5,933 nucleotides of DNA from an uncultured Opitutia bacterium (GCA_903921665.1 CAIXQT010000125.1:1-5933), one strand, 5' to 3'; numbered from the stretch's first letter, positions 1-5,927 are shown. Numbers and translations: made by a program. Notes: generated from the sequence alone by a model not told the origin.

Positions 1-1263
1 GCTTATATTCCGCTGCTGCTCTGGTTCGCCTTGGAGTCCCATGTGACGCTCGACCGCGGCGCGGTGGTGGGTTTCGTGAAGGACCCGGCCGTCTGGGACC
101 GCCCGCTCGTCCAGCAGCACCTGCTGCCTCGACTCATGCGTCGCTTCGCCACGGAAGGCCGCCGTGCCGACCTGCTTGTCTGCGCTCAGTTGCTGCGCCT
201 CGCCCCGACTACCGCCCATAGCGTGCACCTCATGAAAGGCTTCGAGGAAGCTTACCGTGGACGTGAACTCGCCGGCCTGCCCGACGAACTCCTTCAGGCC
301 ATGGCCGCGTCCGGCAAGGCGCCGTTGATCCTCCGTGTCCGCCAAGGCGACCCGGCGGCCGTCCAGGAGTCGCTGGCGCTCATCGCCAACAAGAAGGCCG
401 ACCCGACCGATCGCCTGAATCAGGTCCGCGTCTTTGGTGAAGTGCGTCATCCCGAGGCGCGGGCTGCCTTGCTCGCGATCGCCGATTCCGCCGAACCCGC
501 TCCGATGCGTAAGGCCGCGCTGATCTCGCTGATGTCCTACGGTCAGCCTGAGGTCGGCGCCCAGACCGTCGCGATCGTCGAGAAGAGCGCCGGCGAGATC
601 CGTCTCGCCGCGCTGGCCTTGCTCGCGAGCCGCGCCGAATGGTCGCAGCAGCTCCTGGAGGCGGTGAAGACCGGCCGGATTTCCGGGAACACCGTCCCGC
701 GTGACATGGTGGAGCGCATGCGCCAGCACGAACCTAAGCAGGTCCAGTCGCTGCTCGCCGAGCTCTATCCGGTCAAGCCCGCCGCGGGCGTGACGGACTT
801 CATCGCCAAGATCGCCGACGTCGAAGCCAAGCTCAAGGCCGGTACGGGTAACCCGTATGCCGGCGAGCCCATCTACATGGAGAAGTGCGCCCCTTGTCAT
901 AAGCTCTTCTTCAAAGGAGGGAAGATCGGCCCCGAACTCACCGCGTATCAGCGCGACAACCTCGGGACGATGCTGATCAGCGTCGTCAATCCCAACGCCG
1001 AGATCCGCGAAGGGTTCCAATATTTCTCGGTCACCACGAACGACGGTCGCTCGCTCAGCGGCTTCCTCGTCGAGCGCGACGCCCAGATCCTCGTGCTGCG
1101 CGGTCTGGAAGGGGAGGACATCACCGTTCGTCAGGCTGACGTCCGTCAGCTCACGCCGATGGGGCGCAGCCTGATGCCCGAGGGCCTGCTCGACGGAATG
1201 GATGCGCAGCAGCTCCGGGACCTTTTCGCCTACCTCCGCATCTCGCAGCCCATCAGCAAGTAG
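1..1263 (+). CDS. PVC-type heme-binding (single CxxCH) protein with HEAT-like region, 5' truncated
   Basis: The frame is open from the first base of the window, and the residues before the first possible start (TTG at 31) read AYIPLLLWFALE, a segment that resembles the internal 'PLLLWWALE' stretch of large Planctomycete/Verrucomicrobia cytochrome-like proteins. The gene therefore begins upstream, and TTG 31 is an internal Leu. Visible residues about 110-235 are Ala/Leu-rich helical pairs typical of HEAT-like repeats (for example PEARAALLAIAD and GEIRLAALALLASR). Residues 290-415 form the C-terminal cytochrome c domain of the PVC putative heme-binding family: CAPCH at codons 296-300 (bases 886-900) binds heme covalently, followed by GGKIGPELT, a 'DGRSLSGFLV' strand region, a probable distal Met ligand in SLMPEG (codon 392), and the closing helix LRDLFAYLR. 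The family is normally exported with an N-terminal propeller, but that part and the signal peptide lie outside the window. The substrate is unknown. A role in periplasmic oxidation or electron transfer is inferred from the family. Confidence 0.9.
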   Translation, partial: AYIPLLLWFALESHVTLDRGAVVGFVKDPAVWDRPLVQQHLLPRLMRRFATEGRRADLLVCAQLLRLAPTTAHSVHLMKGFEEAYRGRELAGLPDELLQAMAASGKAPLILRVRQGDPAAVQESLALIANKKADPTDRLNQVRVFGEVRHPEARAALLAIADSAEPAPMRKAALISLMSYGQPEVGAQTVAIVEKSAGEIRLAALALLASRAEWSQQLLEAVKTGRISGNTVPRDMVERMRQHEPKQVQSLLAELYPVKPAAGVTDFIAKIADVEAKLKAGTGNPYAGEPIYMEKCAPCHKLFFKGGKIGPELTAYQRDNLGTMLISVVNPNAEIREGFQYFSVTTNDGRSLSGFLVERDAQILVLRGLEGEDITVRQADVRQLTPMGRSLMPEGLLDGMDAQQLRDLFAYLRISQPISK

Positions 1264-1302
1264 CCTGAATTTTGGCTGGAACTTAGGCTGCTTATGGGTG
1301 TT

Positions 1303-1308
1303 TATTAT
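1303..1308 (+). promoter_or_regulatory. Possible -10 element for the beta-barrel gene
   Basis: TATTAT matches the sigma-70 -10 consensus at five of six positions and sits in an AT-rich island (about 1299-1311) that stands out in the GC-rich 62-bp gap. No convincing -35 box lies at the right distance. TTAGGC at 1283-1288 is only a poor match and too close. If used, transcription would begin near 1314-1316, giving a leader of about 10-12 bases, which fits the absence of a Shine-Dalgarno sequence before the ATG at 1326. This is a weak call made from consensus matching alone. Confidence 0.3.
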
Positions 1309-1325
1309 AGCGTACCCTACACCCT

Positions 1326-1850
1326 ATGAAGCACCTACCCTACGTCTGTCTCCTCACCCTCGGCTCGGCTTCCGCTTTCGCGGCCTCCGCTCCGTCCAGC
1401 CTCTTCTCCAGCAATGTCGAAGTGAGCTACGTCCAGCAGTCCACCGACGGCGTCTCCGGCCACCTCAACGGCTGGGAACTCTCCGCCACCGCCTACCTCG
1501 GCAAGTCGGATGTCTTCGTCAACGCCCAGACTTCCGTCGGCGGCGACCTCGGCAACGGCGCTGACGCCGCCTCCCTCGGTTACCGCATCAAGAACGTCGC
1601 TTCCCTCGCCGACGTCGCCCTCACGGTCGGTTCTGATGAGACCTATGGCATCGCCCTCCATCGCGCGCTCGGTTCCGGTTTCGGCGCCTGGGCTTCCTAC
1701 GAGAACAACGCCGCTGGCCATGATGTCAGCGTCGCCCTCAGCAAGTCCCTTGCCAGCAACGTCTCGCTCGACCTCGGTTACTCCTGGATCAGCCGCGACG
1801 CCCTCGCGGACCAGAACCAGTGGAGCCTCGGCGTCCGCTACAAGTTCTAA
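1326..1850 (+). CDS. Small exported outer-membrane beta-barrel protein, function unknown
   Basis: This 174-residue protein has a clear signal peptide: MKH, then a hydrophobic stretch to about residue 16, and a signal peptidase I site after AFA (residues 17-19). The mature part of about 155 residues alternates polar and apolar residues in short strands (NVEVSYVQQS, WELSATAYLG, SDVFVNAQTS, ASLGYRIKN, ADVALTVGS, TYGIALHRAL, FGAWASYE, DVSVALSKSL, NVSLDLGYSW) and ends in WSLGVRYKF. A terminal Phe in an amphipathic last strand is the usual recognition signal for BAM-mediated insertion. The size and about 8-10 strands suggest a small OmpX/OmpA-type barrel, but I do not recognise a named family. Codons are strongly C-ending (28 of 30 third positions are G or C at 1419-1508), as expected for good expression. 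The start is the first ATG after the AT-rich gap, no RBS is visible, and a strong terminator follows, so it is probably a single-gene transcript. Confidence 0.85.
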   Translation: MKHLPYVCLLTLGSASAFAASAPSSLFSSNVEVSYVQQSTDGVSGHLNGWELSATAYLGKSDVFVNAQTSVGGDLGNGADAASLGYRIKNVASLADVALTVGSDETYGIALHRALGSGFGAWASYENNAAGHDVSVALSKSLASNVSLDLGYSWISRDALADQNQWSLGVRYKF

Positions 1851-1871
1851 GCCTCCAGCCTAAGAACGACG

Positions 1872-1908
1872 AAAGCCGTCGGCCCTCGCGGGTCGGCGGC
1901 TTTTTCTT
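1872..1908 (+). terminator. Rho-independent terminator of the beta-barrel gene
   Basis: A 14-bp stem pairs AAAGCCGTCGGCCC (1872-1885) with GGGTCGGCGGCTTT (1890-1903). It has twelve Watson-Crick pairs and two G-U wobbles, and closes on a TCGC tetraloop. The 3' arm runs directly into a T tract (TTTTTCTTT from 1901). It begins 21 bases after the TAA of the barrel gene. Its position also shows that translation of the next gene cannot start at the in-frame ATG at 1820. Confidence 0.92.
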
Positions 1909-1926
1909 TGGAGGAGCGCTCAGGCC

Positions 1927-1949
1927 TCAGCGGACCAGGCAGGGCTTCT
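1927..1949 (-). repeat. Orphan copy of the gudD 3' end (23-bp direct repeat, left copy)
   Basis: These 23 bases match 4602-4624 at 22 positions, with 21 consecutive identities (1929-1949, from AGCGGACC to GGGCTTCT). Read on the minus strand, the copy gives K-P-C-L-V-R followed by a TGA stop, the same C-terminus and stop position as gudD, whose stop is TAA. Upstream on the minus strand the frame meets another TGA only two codons before, so no gene is attached. It lies between the barrel gene's terminator and the propeller-cytochrome gene. A 21-base chance match in a window this size is very unlikely, so a shared origin is probable. Confidence 0.8.
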
Positions 1950-1980
1950 GTCATGTTGCAACCCGAACCCTGTTCCGCTG
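1928..1980. repeat. Imperfect inverted repeat in the leader of the propeller-cytochrome gene
   Basis: CAGCGGA (1928-1934) is complementary to TCCGCTG (1974-1980), and CAGGG (1940-1944) to CCCTG (1968-1972). This gives a 7+5 bp stem with an asymmetric internal loop (CCAGG against T) and a 23-base apical loop. The loop carries the 8-bp palindrome GTTGCAAC (1955-1962). It ends 13 bases before the ATG at 1994. It could be a leader hairpin, an operator or a by-product of the gudD-end repeat it overlaps. There is no U tract, so it is not an intrinsic terminator. Confidence 0.5.
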
Positions 1981-1993
1981 TCCTATCTTCGAC

Positions 1994-4570
1994 ATGATTT
2001 TCTTTCGATCTGCCCTGTTGGTTGTGGGGTGCTTGGGCTTGTCCCGCTTATTTTCGACTCATGCTTTGGCTGAACCGCTCGAGCCTGCTGCTCTGCGCAC
2101 GTTGCCTGGCTTTAAGGTAGAAATACTCAAGGCGGCTGAGCCAGCCACGGAGGGGTCTTGGATTTCCATCGCGGAGGACCCTCAGGGGCGGCTCCTTCTG
2201 GGTGGCGAGCGGGGGGATCCCATTACCCGGGTGACGATCAAGGAGGGCCGGGTTATCGCTTCGGAACGGCTCACGCTACCGATCAGCGAGGTCATGGGGA
2301 TGCTCTTTGCCTTCGATAGCCTGTATGTCCATGGACGCGGCCGGTCTGCCGACGGGCGCGACGTCTATGGTTTATTCCGCTGCCGTTCGACGAAGCCCGA
2401 CGGTCAGTTCGACAAGGTCGAACTGCTTCGCGAGTGGCGAGGCGGTGGAGGTGACCATGGCGCCCACACCATCCTCCTGAACCCTGACGGGCGCCATCTT
2501 GATATCCTGTGCGGTAACTTCTGCGATATCCCGTCGGACCTGCTGCCGTCTTCGCCTCATCGTAATTATGCGGACGATCTCGTGCTACCCCGTTCCGAGG
2601 ACGCCAACGGCTTTGGTGCCGGCCGTAAGCCACCGGGCGGATTCATCGTACGCATGGACCCGGACGGCAAGCACTGCGAGCTCGTCGCCAGCGGTCAGCG
2701 TAATACCTATTCCGTGGCCCGTAATCCTGATGGCGAGTTGTTCGGCTTCGATAGCGATTTCGAAGGTGACTGGGGCTTGCCTTGGTATCGGCCGATACGG
2801 GTGTGCCATCTGACCAGCGGTTCCGATTTCGGCTTCCGTGAAGGGGCTGGCAAATGGCCCGAATACTATCCGGACAGCCTGCCTGGTGCGGTGAACGTGG
2901 GTATCGGCTGTCCGACGGGCGTTGCCTTCGGGACGGGGGCGAAATTTCCGTCAAAATATCAGAAGGCTTTCTTCGTCCAGGATTGGAGTTACGGCAGGAT
3001 TCTCGCCGTTCACCTTCGTCCAGAGGGCTCCAGTTATGTCGGCTCGCTCGAGAATTTCCTCGTTCCGGCAAGCCTGTCGGAGAAAAAGGGGCGATCCCCG
3101 TTCAACCTTACGGCCTTGTTGATTGCCCGTGACGGCACGATGTATTTCACGCTCGGTGGTCGGCGCACGGCGGGCGCCCTCTATCGTGTGAGCTACGTCG
3201 GTGATGAGCCGACGGCCCCGGTCGTCCTGCAAGACGACAAGGGCTCGAAGGCGCGCGCGCTTCGACGCCAGCTGGAAGGTTTCCATGATCAGGTTGACCC
3301 GCAGGCCGTGGATTTTCTCTGGCCTCACCTCGGCTCGGACGACCGTTTCCTGCGCTATGCCGCGCGTATCGCCTTGGAGCGTCAGCCATCGTCTGCCTGG
3401 AAGTCTCGTGCTTTAGCCGAGACTGATGCTCAGGCGGCGATGACCGCTCTCCTCGGTCTCGCCCGATTGGGGGCCGATAGCCGTGAGCCTTGGCAGGCGT
3501 TGCGGAAATTCCCGTTGGACGGGCTGTCGACCGAATCGCTGCAGCTGGAGAAGCTCCGCGTCGTTCAGGTCGCGCTCAGCCGCGGGGCCTTGCCGACGCC
3601 CGAATTGGCTGCCGCCCTGATTGCGGAGCTCAGTCCGGCATACCCGGCCAAATCGATCGTGCTCAACCGTGAGCTTTGCCAGGTCCTCTTGGCGCTGAAG
3701 GCCCCCGGGACGATCGAGCGCACGTTGGACCTGCTAGCCGCGGCCGTGACGCAGGAAGAGCAGATTGCCTACCTGTTTCACCTCCGTACCATCTCCGACG
3801 GTTGGAATCCGACTTTACGGCGCCGATACCTTAGTTGGTGGAGTAATCAGCCTAAACCCGTGCGCCATCCGCCTGAGTTGCTGCGTTGGTTCGACGAGGC
3901 CGGGCGAGCCTACGGCGATGGAGCCAGCTATCCGGGTTATCTCGTGAAGATTCGCCAAGAGGCCATCGCGCAGATTCCCACGGCAGAACTGCCAGCTTAT
4001 CGGTCGGTCATCGATACCTGGGCTGAACCGTTGCATAATCTTCGGAAGCCAAAGAAGCAGCGCGGTTATGTGCAGGAATGGAAGATCGCGGATCTCGAGG
4101 CTGAATTGAAGGCGCCTTTAACGGGCCGTAGTTTCGCCCAAGGCCAGGATGCGTTGGCCTCGGCGCAGTGTCTTTTATGCCACAAGATCGGGGATGAGGG
4201 CGGTTCGGTCGGTCCCGACCTCACCTCTATCGGCAGCCGCTTCTCCCGTCGGGATATCTTGGAGTCGATTATCGATCCTTCTAAGGTCATCTCGGAGCAG
4301 TATGTGAACACCGAGTTCACCCTGCAGGATGGTACTCTCGTGGTCGGACGTCTCGTCGCGGAGGATATCGATAAGATCGTGGTGCGGCCAAGTATGTTGG
4401 CGCCCGAAATGCGTACCCACCTTCAGAGCGATGTTAAGTCGAGGGAGTCTTCCCGTGTCTCGCCGATGCCGCCTGGGCTCATCAGCGTGCTTAACCGTCA
4501 GGAACTCCTAGACCTGCTTGCCTATCTTGAGGCCGGCGGGAAGAAGGACAGCCCCGTCTTCCGGAAGTGA
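1994..4570 (+). CDS. PVC-type beta-propeller/HEAT/cytochrome c protein (membrane-bound dehydrogenase-like)
   Basis: This 858-residue exported protein starts at ATG 1994, the only ATG between 1820 and the mature domain. The earlier in-frame ATG at 1820 lies inside the barrel gene, upstream of its terminator. Residues 1-26 are a signal peptide with R5, a hydrophobic core and an ALA|E cleavage site. VVGC at 10-13 resembles a lipobox, so lipoprotein export is possible. Residues about 30-405 form the PVC sugar-dehydrogenase-like propeller, with GGGGDHGAH (150-158), GDWGLPWYRP (258-267), TSGSDFGF (274-281), GKWPEYYPDSLP (286 on) and DWSYG (330 on), all hallmarks of the family. Residues about 415-700 are HEAT-like helices. 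Residues 715-853 are a heme-binding cytochrome c domain with CLLCH (726-730), GGSVGPDLT and a probable Met ligand in SPMPPG (M825). Activity is probably oxidation in the cell envelope with electrons passed to heme, but the substrate is unknown. No RBS is visible. Third-position GC is lower than in its neighbours (17/30 at 3782-3871). Confidence 0.93.
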   Translation: MIFFRSALLVVGCLGLSRLFSTHALAEPLEPAALRTLPGFKVEILKAAEPATEGSWISIAEDPQGRLLLGGERGDPITRVTIKEGRVIASERLTLPISEVMGMLFAFDSLYVHGRGRSADGRDVYGLFRCRSTKPDGQFDKVELLREWRGGGGDHGAHTILLNPDGRHLDILCGNFCDIPSDLLPSSPHRNYADDLVLPRSEDANGFGAGRKPPGGFIVRMDPDGKHCELVASGQRNTYSVARNPDGELFGFDSDFEGDWGLPWYRPIRVCHLTSGSDFGFREGAGKWPEYYPDSLPGAVNVGIGCPTGVAFGTGAKFPSKYQKAFFVQDWSYGRILAVHLRPEGSSYVGSLENFLVPASLSEKKGRSPFNLTALLIARDGTMYFTLGGRRTAGALYRVSYVGDEPTAPVVLQDDKGSKARALRRQLEGFHDQVDPQAVDFLWPHLGSDDRFLRYAARIALERQPSSAWKSRALAETDAQAAMTALLGLARLGADSREPWQALRKFPLDGLSTESLQLEKLRVVQVALSRGALPTPELAAALIAELSPAYPAKSIVLNRELCQVLLALKAPGTIERTLDLLAAAVTQEEQIAYLFHLRTISDGWNPTLRRRYLSWWSNQPKPVRHPPELLRWFDEAGRAYGDGASYPGYLVKIRQEAIAQIPTAELPAYRSVIDTWAEPLHNLRKPKKQRGYVQEWKIADLEAELKAPLTGRSFAQGQDALASAQCLLCHKIGDEGGSVGPDLTSIGSRFSRRDILESIIDPSKVISEQYVNTEFTLQDGTLVVGRLVAEDIDKIVVRPSMLAPEMRTHLQSDVKSRESSRVSPMPPGLISVLNRQELLDLLAYLEAGGKKDSPVFRK

Positions 4571-4588
4571 CCTGCGCAGGTCGGACTT
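4565..4588. other. Hairpin at the stop codon of the propeller-cytochrome gene
   Basis: GACCTGCGCAGGTC (4569-4582) is a perfect 14-bp palindrome that overlaps the TGA stop (4568-4570). As RNA it forms GACCT/AGGTC around a GCGC loop. AAGT (4565-4568) and ACTT (4585-4588) can extend the stem past a two-base GG bulge. There is no T tract on either strand, so it is at best a weak or Rho-assisted 3' end structure. Confidence 0.4.
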
Positions 4589-4589
4589 G

Positions 4590-4618
4590 CCTGCCGGTCC
4601 GTTAGCGGACCAGGCAGG
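4590..4618. terminator. Possible bidirectional 3'-end hairpin between convergent genes
   Basis: CCTGCCGGTCCG (4590-4601) pairs with CGGACC (4606-4611) and GGCAGG (4613-4618), leaving a single bulged A at 4612 and a TTAG loop. The 12-bp GC-rich stem spans the gudD stop codon (TTA at 4602-4604) in the 31-bp gap between convergent stops. It could stop or stabilise transcripts from both sides, but neither side has a run of T, so classical intrinsic termination is not shown. Confidence 0.45.
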
Positions 4619-4624
4619 GCTTCT
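4602..4624 (-). repeat. gudD: Right copy of the 23-bp direct repeat, inside the gudD 3' end
   Basis: This copy encodes the last codons of gudD (K-P-C-L-V-R and the TAA stop) and matches 1927-1949 at 22 of 23 positions. The distant E. coli GudD ends in very similar residues (recalled as RPCMVR), so this copy is under protein-level constraint and is probably the original of the two. The copies are 2675 bp apart and bracket the propeller-cytochrome gene almost exactly. Confidence 0.8.
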
Positions 4625-5927
4625 TCGGGTCGAACTTCCAGCCGGGGATCAGGAATTGCATCGCGGCGGCGTCGTCGCGCGAGCCGGAGGGCAGCTTGAG
4701 GTAAAGCTGATGGGCGGCCTCGAGCTGGGCCGGGTCGATCTCGACGCCGAGACCGGGCTTCTGCGGGAGGCTGATTTTCCCGCCCTTGATGAGGAGGGGC
4801 TCCTTGGTGAGCCGTTGGCCTTCCTGCCAGATCCAGTGCGTGTCCATCGCGGTGACATCGCCCGGGGCGGCCGCGCCGACGTGCGTGAACATCGCGAGGG
4901 AGATATCGAAGTGGTTGTTCGAGTGGGAGCCCCAGGTGAGGCCGCGTTCCTGGCAGACCTGAGCGACTTCGACCGAGCCCTGCATCGTCCAGAAATGCGG
5001 GTCGGCGAGGGGGATGTCGACCGCCTGCAGTTTCAGGGCGTGGTCAAGCTGGCGCCAATCGGTGGCGACCATGTTGGTGGCGGTACGCAGGCCGGTGGCC
5101 TTCTTGAATTCCGCCATGATCTCACGTCCCGAGAAGCCGGCTTCGGCACCGCACGGATCCTCGGCGTAGGCGAGCACGCCCTTCAGGTTCTGGCAGACCT
5201 CGACCGCTTCCTTGAGCAGCCAGGCGCCGTTGGGATCGAGCGTGATGCGGGCCTTGGGGAAGCGGGAGGCGAGGGCGCGGACGGCCTCGATCTCGCAGGC
5301 GGGGCTGAGCACGCCGCCCTTGAGCTTGAAGTCCTGGAAGCCGAAGCGTTCCTGCGCGGCTTCGGCCTGGCGGACGATGCTCTCGGGCGTCAGGGCTTCC
5401 TCGTTGCGGAGGCGATGCCAGGCGTGCGCAGAGCCGGCTTCGTCGCGATAGCCGAGGGTGGTCTTGCGACGGTCGCCGATGAAGAAGAGGTAACCCAGCA
5501 TCTCGACCTCGGTACGCTGCTGGCCTTTGCCGAGGAGCGCCGCGACAGGCTTGGACTGGAATTGGCCCAAGAGGTCGAGGAGGGCGGATTCGATCGCGGT
5601 GACGGCGTGGATGGTCACGCGCAGGTCGAAGGTCTGGAGGCCGCGGCCACCGGCATCACGATCCGAGAACGCGGCGCTGACGGCAGCGAGGAGCTTTTCG
5701 TAATCGGCGATCTCCTTGCCGATGAGCAGCGGAGCCGCGTCCTCGACCGTCTGGCGGATCTTCTCGCCGCCGGGGACTTCGCCGAGGCCGGTACGGCCGG
5801 AGTTGTCGGTGATCAGGACGATATTGCGCGTGAAGAACGGGCCGTGCGCGCCGCTCAGGTTGAGCAGCATGCTGTCATGCCCTGCGACCGGCACGACGCG
5901 GATGGATTGGATGAGCGGAGAGGACAT
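4602..5927 (-). CDS. gudD: Glucarate dehydratase (EC 4.2.1.40)
   Basis: This 441-residue cytosolic enolase-superfamily enzyme dehydrates D-glucarate (and usually L-idarate) to 5-keto-4-deoxy-D-glucarate, the first step of glucarate breakdown. It is about the length of E. coli GudD (446 residues) and resembles it throughout, for example VAGHDSMLLNLSGAH (14-28), FFTRNIV (31 on), DRDAGGRGLQTFDLR (89-103) and EMLGYLFF (142-149). The N-terminal capping domain covers about 1-145 and the TIM barrel about 155-430. Catalytic residues are all present: the KxK base pair K201/K203, Mg2+ ligands D231 (TLDPNG), E256 (AEDPCG) and N285 (TATNM), and the D309/H335 dyad (ADPHFW, WGSHSNNHFD). These sit four positions before the E. 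coli residues K205/K207, D235, E260, N289, D313 and H339. ATG at 5927-5925 gives the expected N-terminus MSSPLI. Only six bases lie upstream, so the RBS and promoter cannot be judged. The gene converges with the propeller-cytochrome gene, with a 31-bp gap. Third-position GC is high (26/30 in the first codons). Confidence 0.97.
   Translation of the reverse strand: MSSPLIQSIRVVPVAGHDSMLLNLSGAHGPFFTRNIVLITDNSGRTGLGEVPGGEKIRQTVEDAAPLLIGKEIADYEKLLAAVSAAFSDRDAGGRGLQTFDLRVTIHAVTAIESALLDLLGQFQSKPVAALLGKGQQRTEVEMLGYLFFIGDRRKTTLGYRDEAGSAHAWHRLRNEEALTPESIVRQAEAAQERFGFQDFKLKGGVLSPACEIEAVRALASRFPKARITLDPNGAWLLKEAVEVCQNLKGVLAYAEDPCGAEAGFSGREIMAEFKKATGLRTATNMVATDWRQLDHALKLQAVDIPLADPHFWTMQGSVEVAQVCQERGLTWGSHSNNHFDISLAMFTHVGAAAPGDVTAMDTHWIWQEGQRLTKEPLLIKGGKISLPQKPGLGVEIDPAQLEAAHQLYLKLPSGSRDDAAAMQFLIPGWKFDPKKPCLVR

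Noticed and set aside
31..33. TTG at 31 as the start of the first gene
   Set aside because: The frame is open to the window edge and the preceding residues match the interior of the family, so this is an internal Leu codon of a truncated gene.
1260..1291. Hairpin after the first gene (GTAGCCTGA pairing with TTAGGCTGC, two wobbles, 14-base loop)
   Set aside because: The loop is long, two pairs are wobbles and no T tract follows, so a terminator cannot be supported.
1335..1721. Antisense and alternate-frame open frames over the barrel gene (also 1202-1564 and 1510-1863)
   Set aside because: They are low-complexity Ser/Pro/Arg or Gly/Glu-rich translations of a GC-rich gene, without signals or start context. 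The barrel frame has a signal peptide and strand pattern.
1956..1989. TTGCAA (1956-1961) and TATCTT (1984-1989) as a promoter for the propeller-cytochrome gene
   Set aside because: The 22-base spacer is too long, and the -10-like box lies only 4 bases before the ATG.
1820..1993. N-terminal extension of the propeller-cytochrome gene by 58 codons from the ATG at 1820
   Set aside because: It would start inside the barrel gene, run through a strong terminator hairpin, and place the clear signal peptide at residue 59. The extension has no domain-like character.
2292..4420. Many open frames of 60-142 codons on both strands inside the propeller-cytochrome gene
   Set aside because: They are shadows of a well-supported gene, with Arg/Pro/Ser-rich translations, no recognisable domain and no ribosome-binding context.
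1927..4624. A classical transposon or integrative element bounded by the 23-bp repeat
   Set aside because: No transposase, integrase or terminal inverted repeats are present between the copies, only a metabolic-type gene. The repeat is long for a target-site duplication.
4649..5451. Open frames within gudD (4649-4858 on -, 5212-5451 on +)
   Set aside because: They overlap a gene whose protein sequence is conserved end to end, and their translations have no recognisable features.
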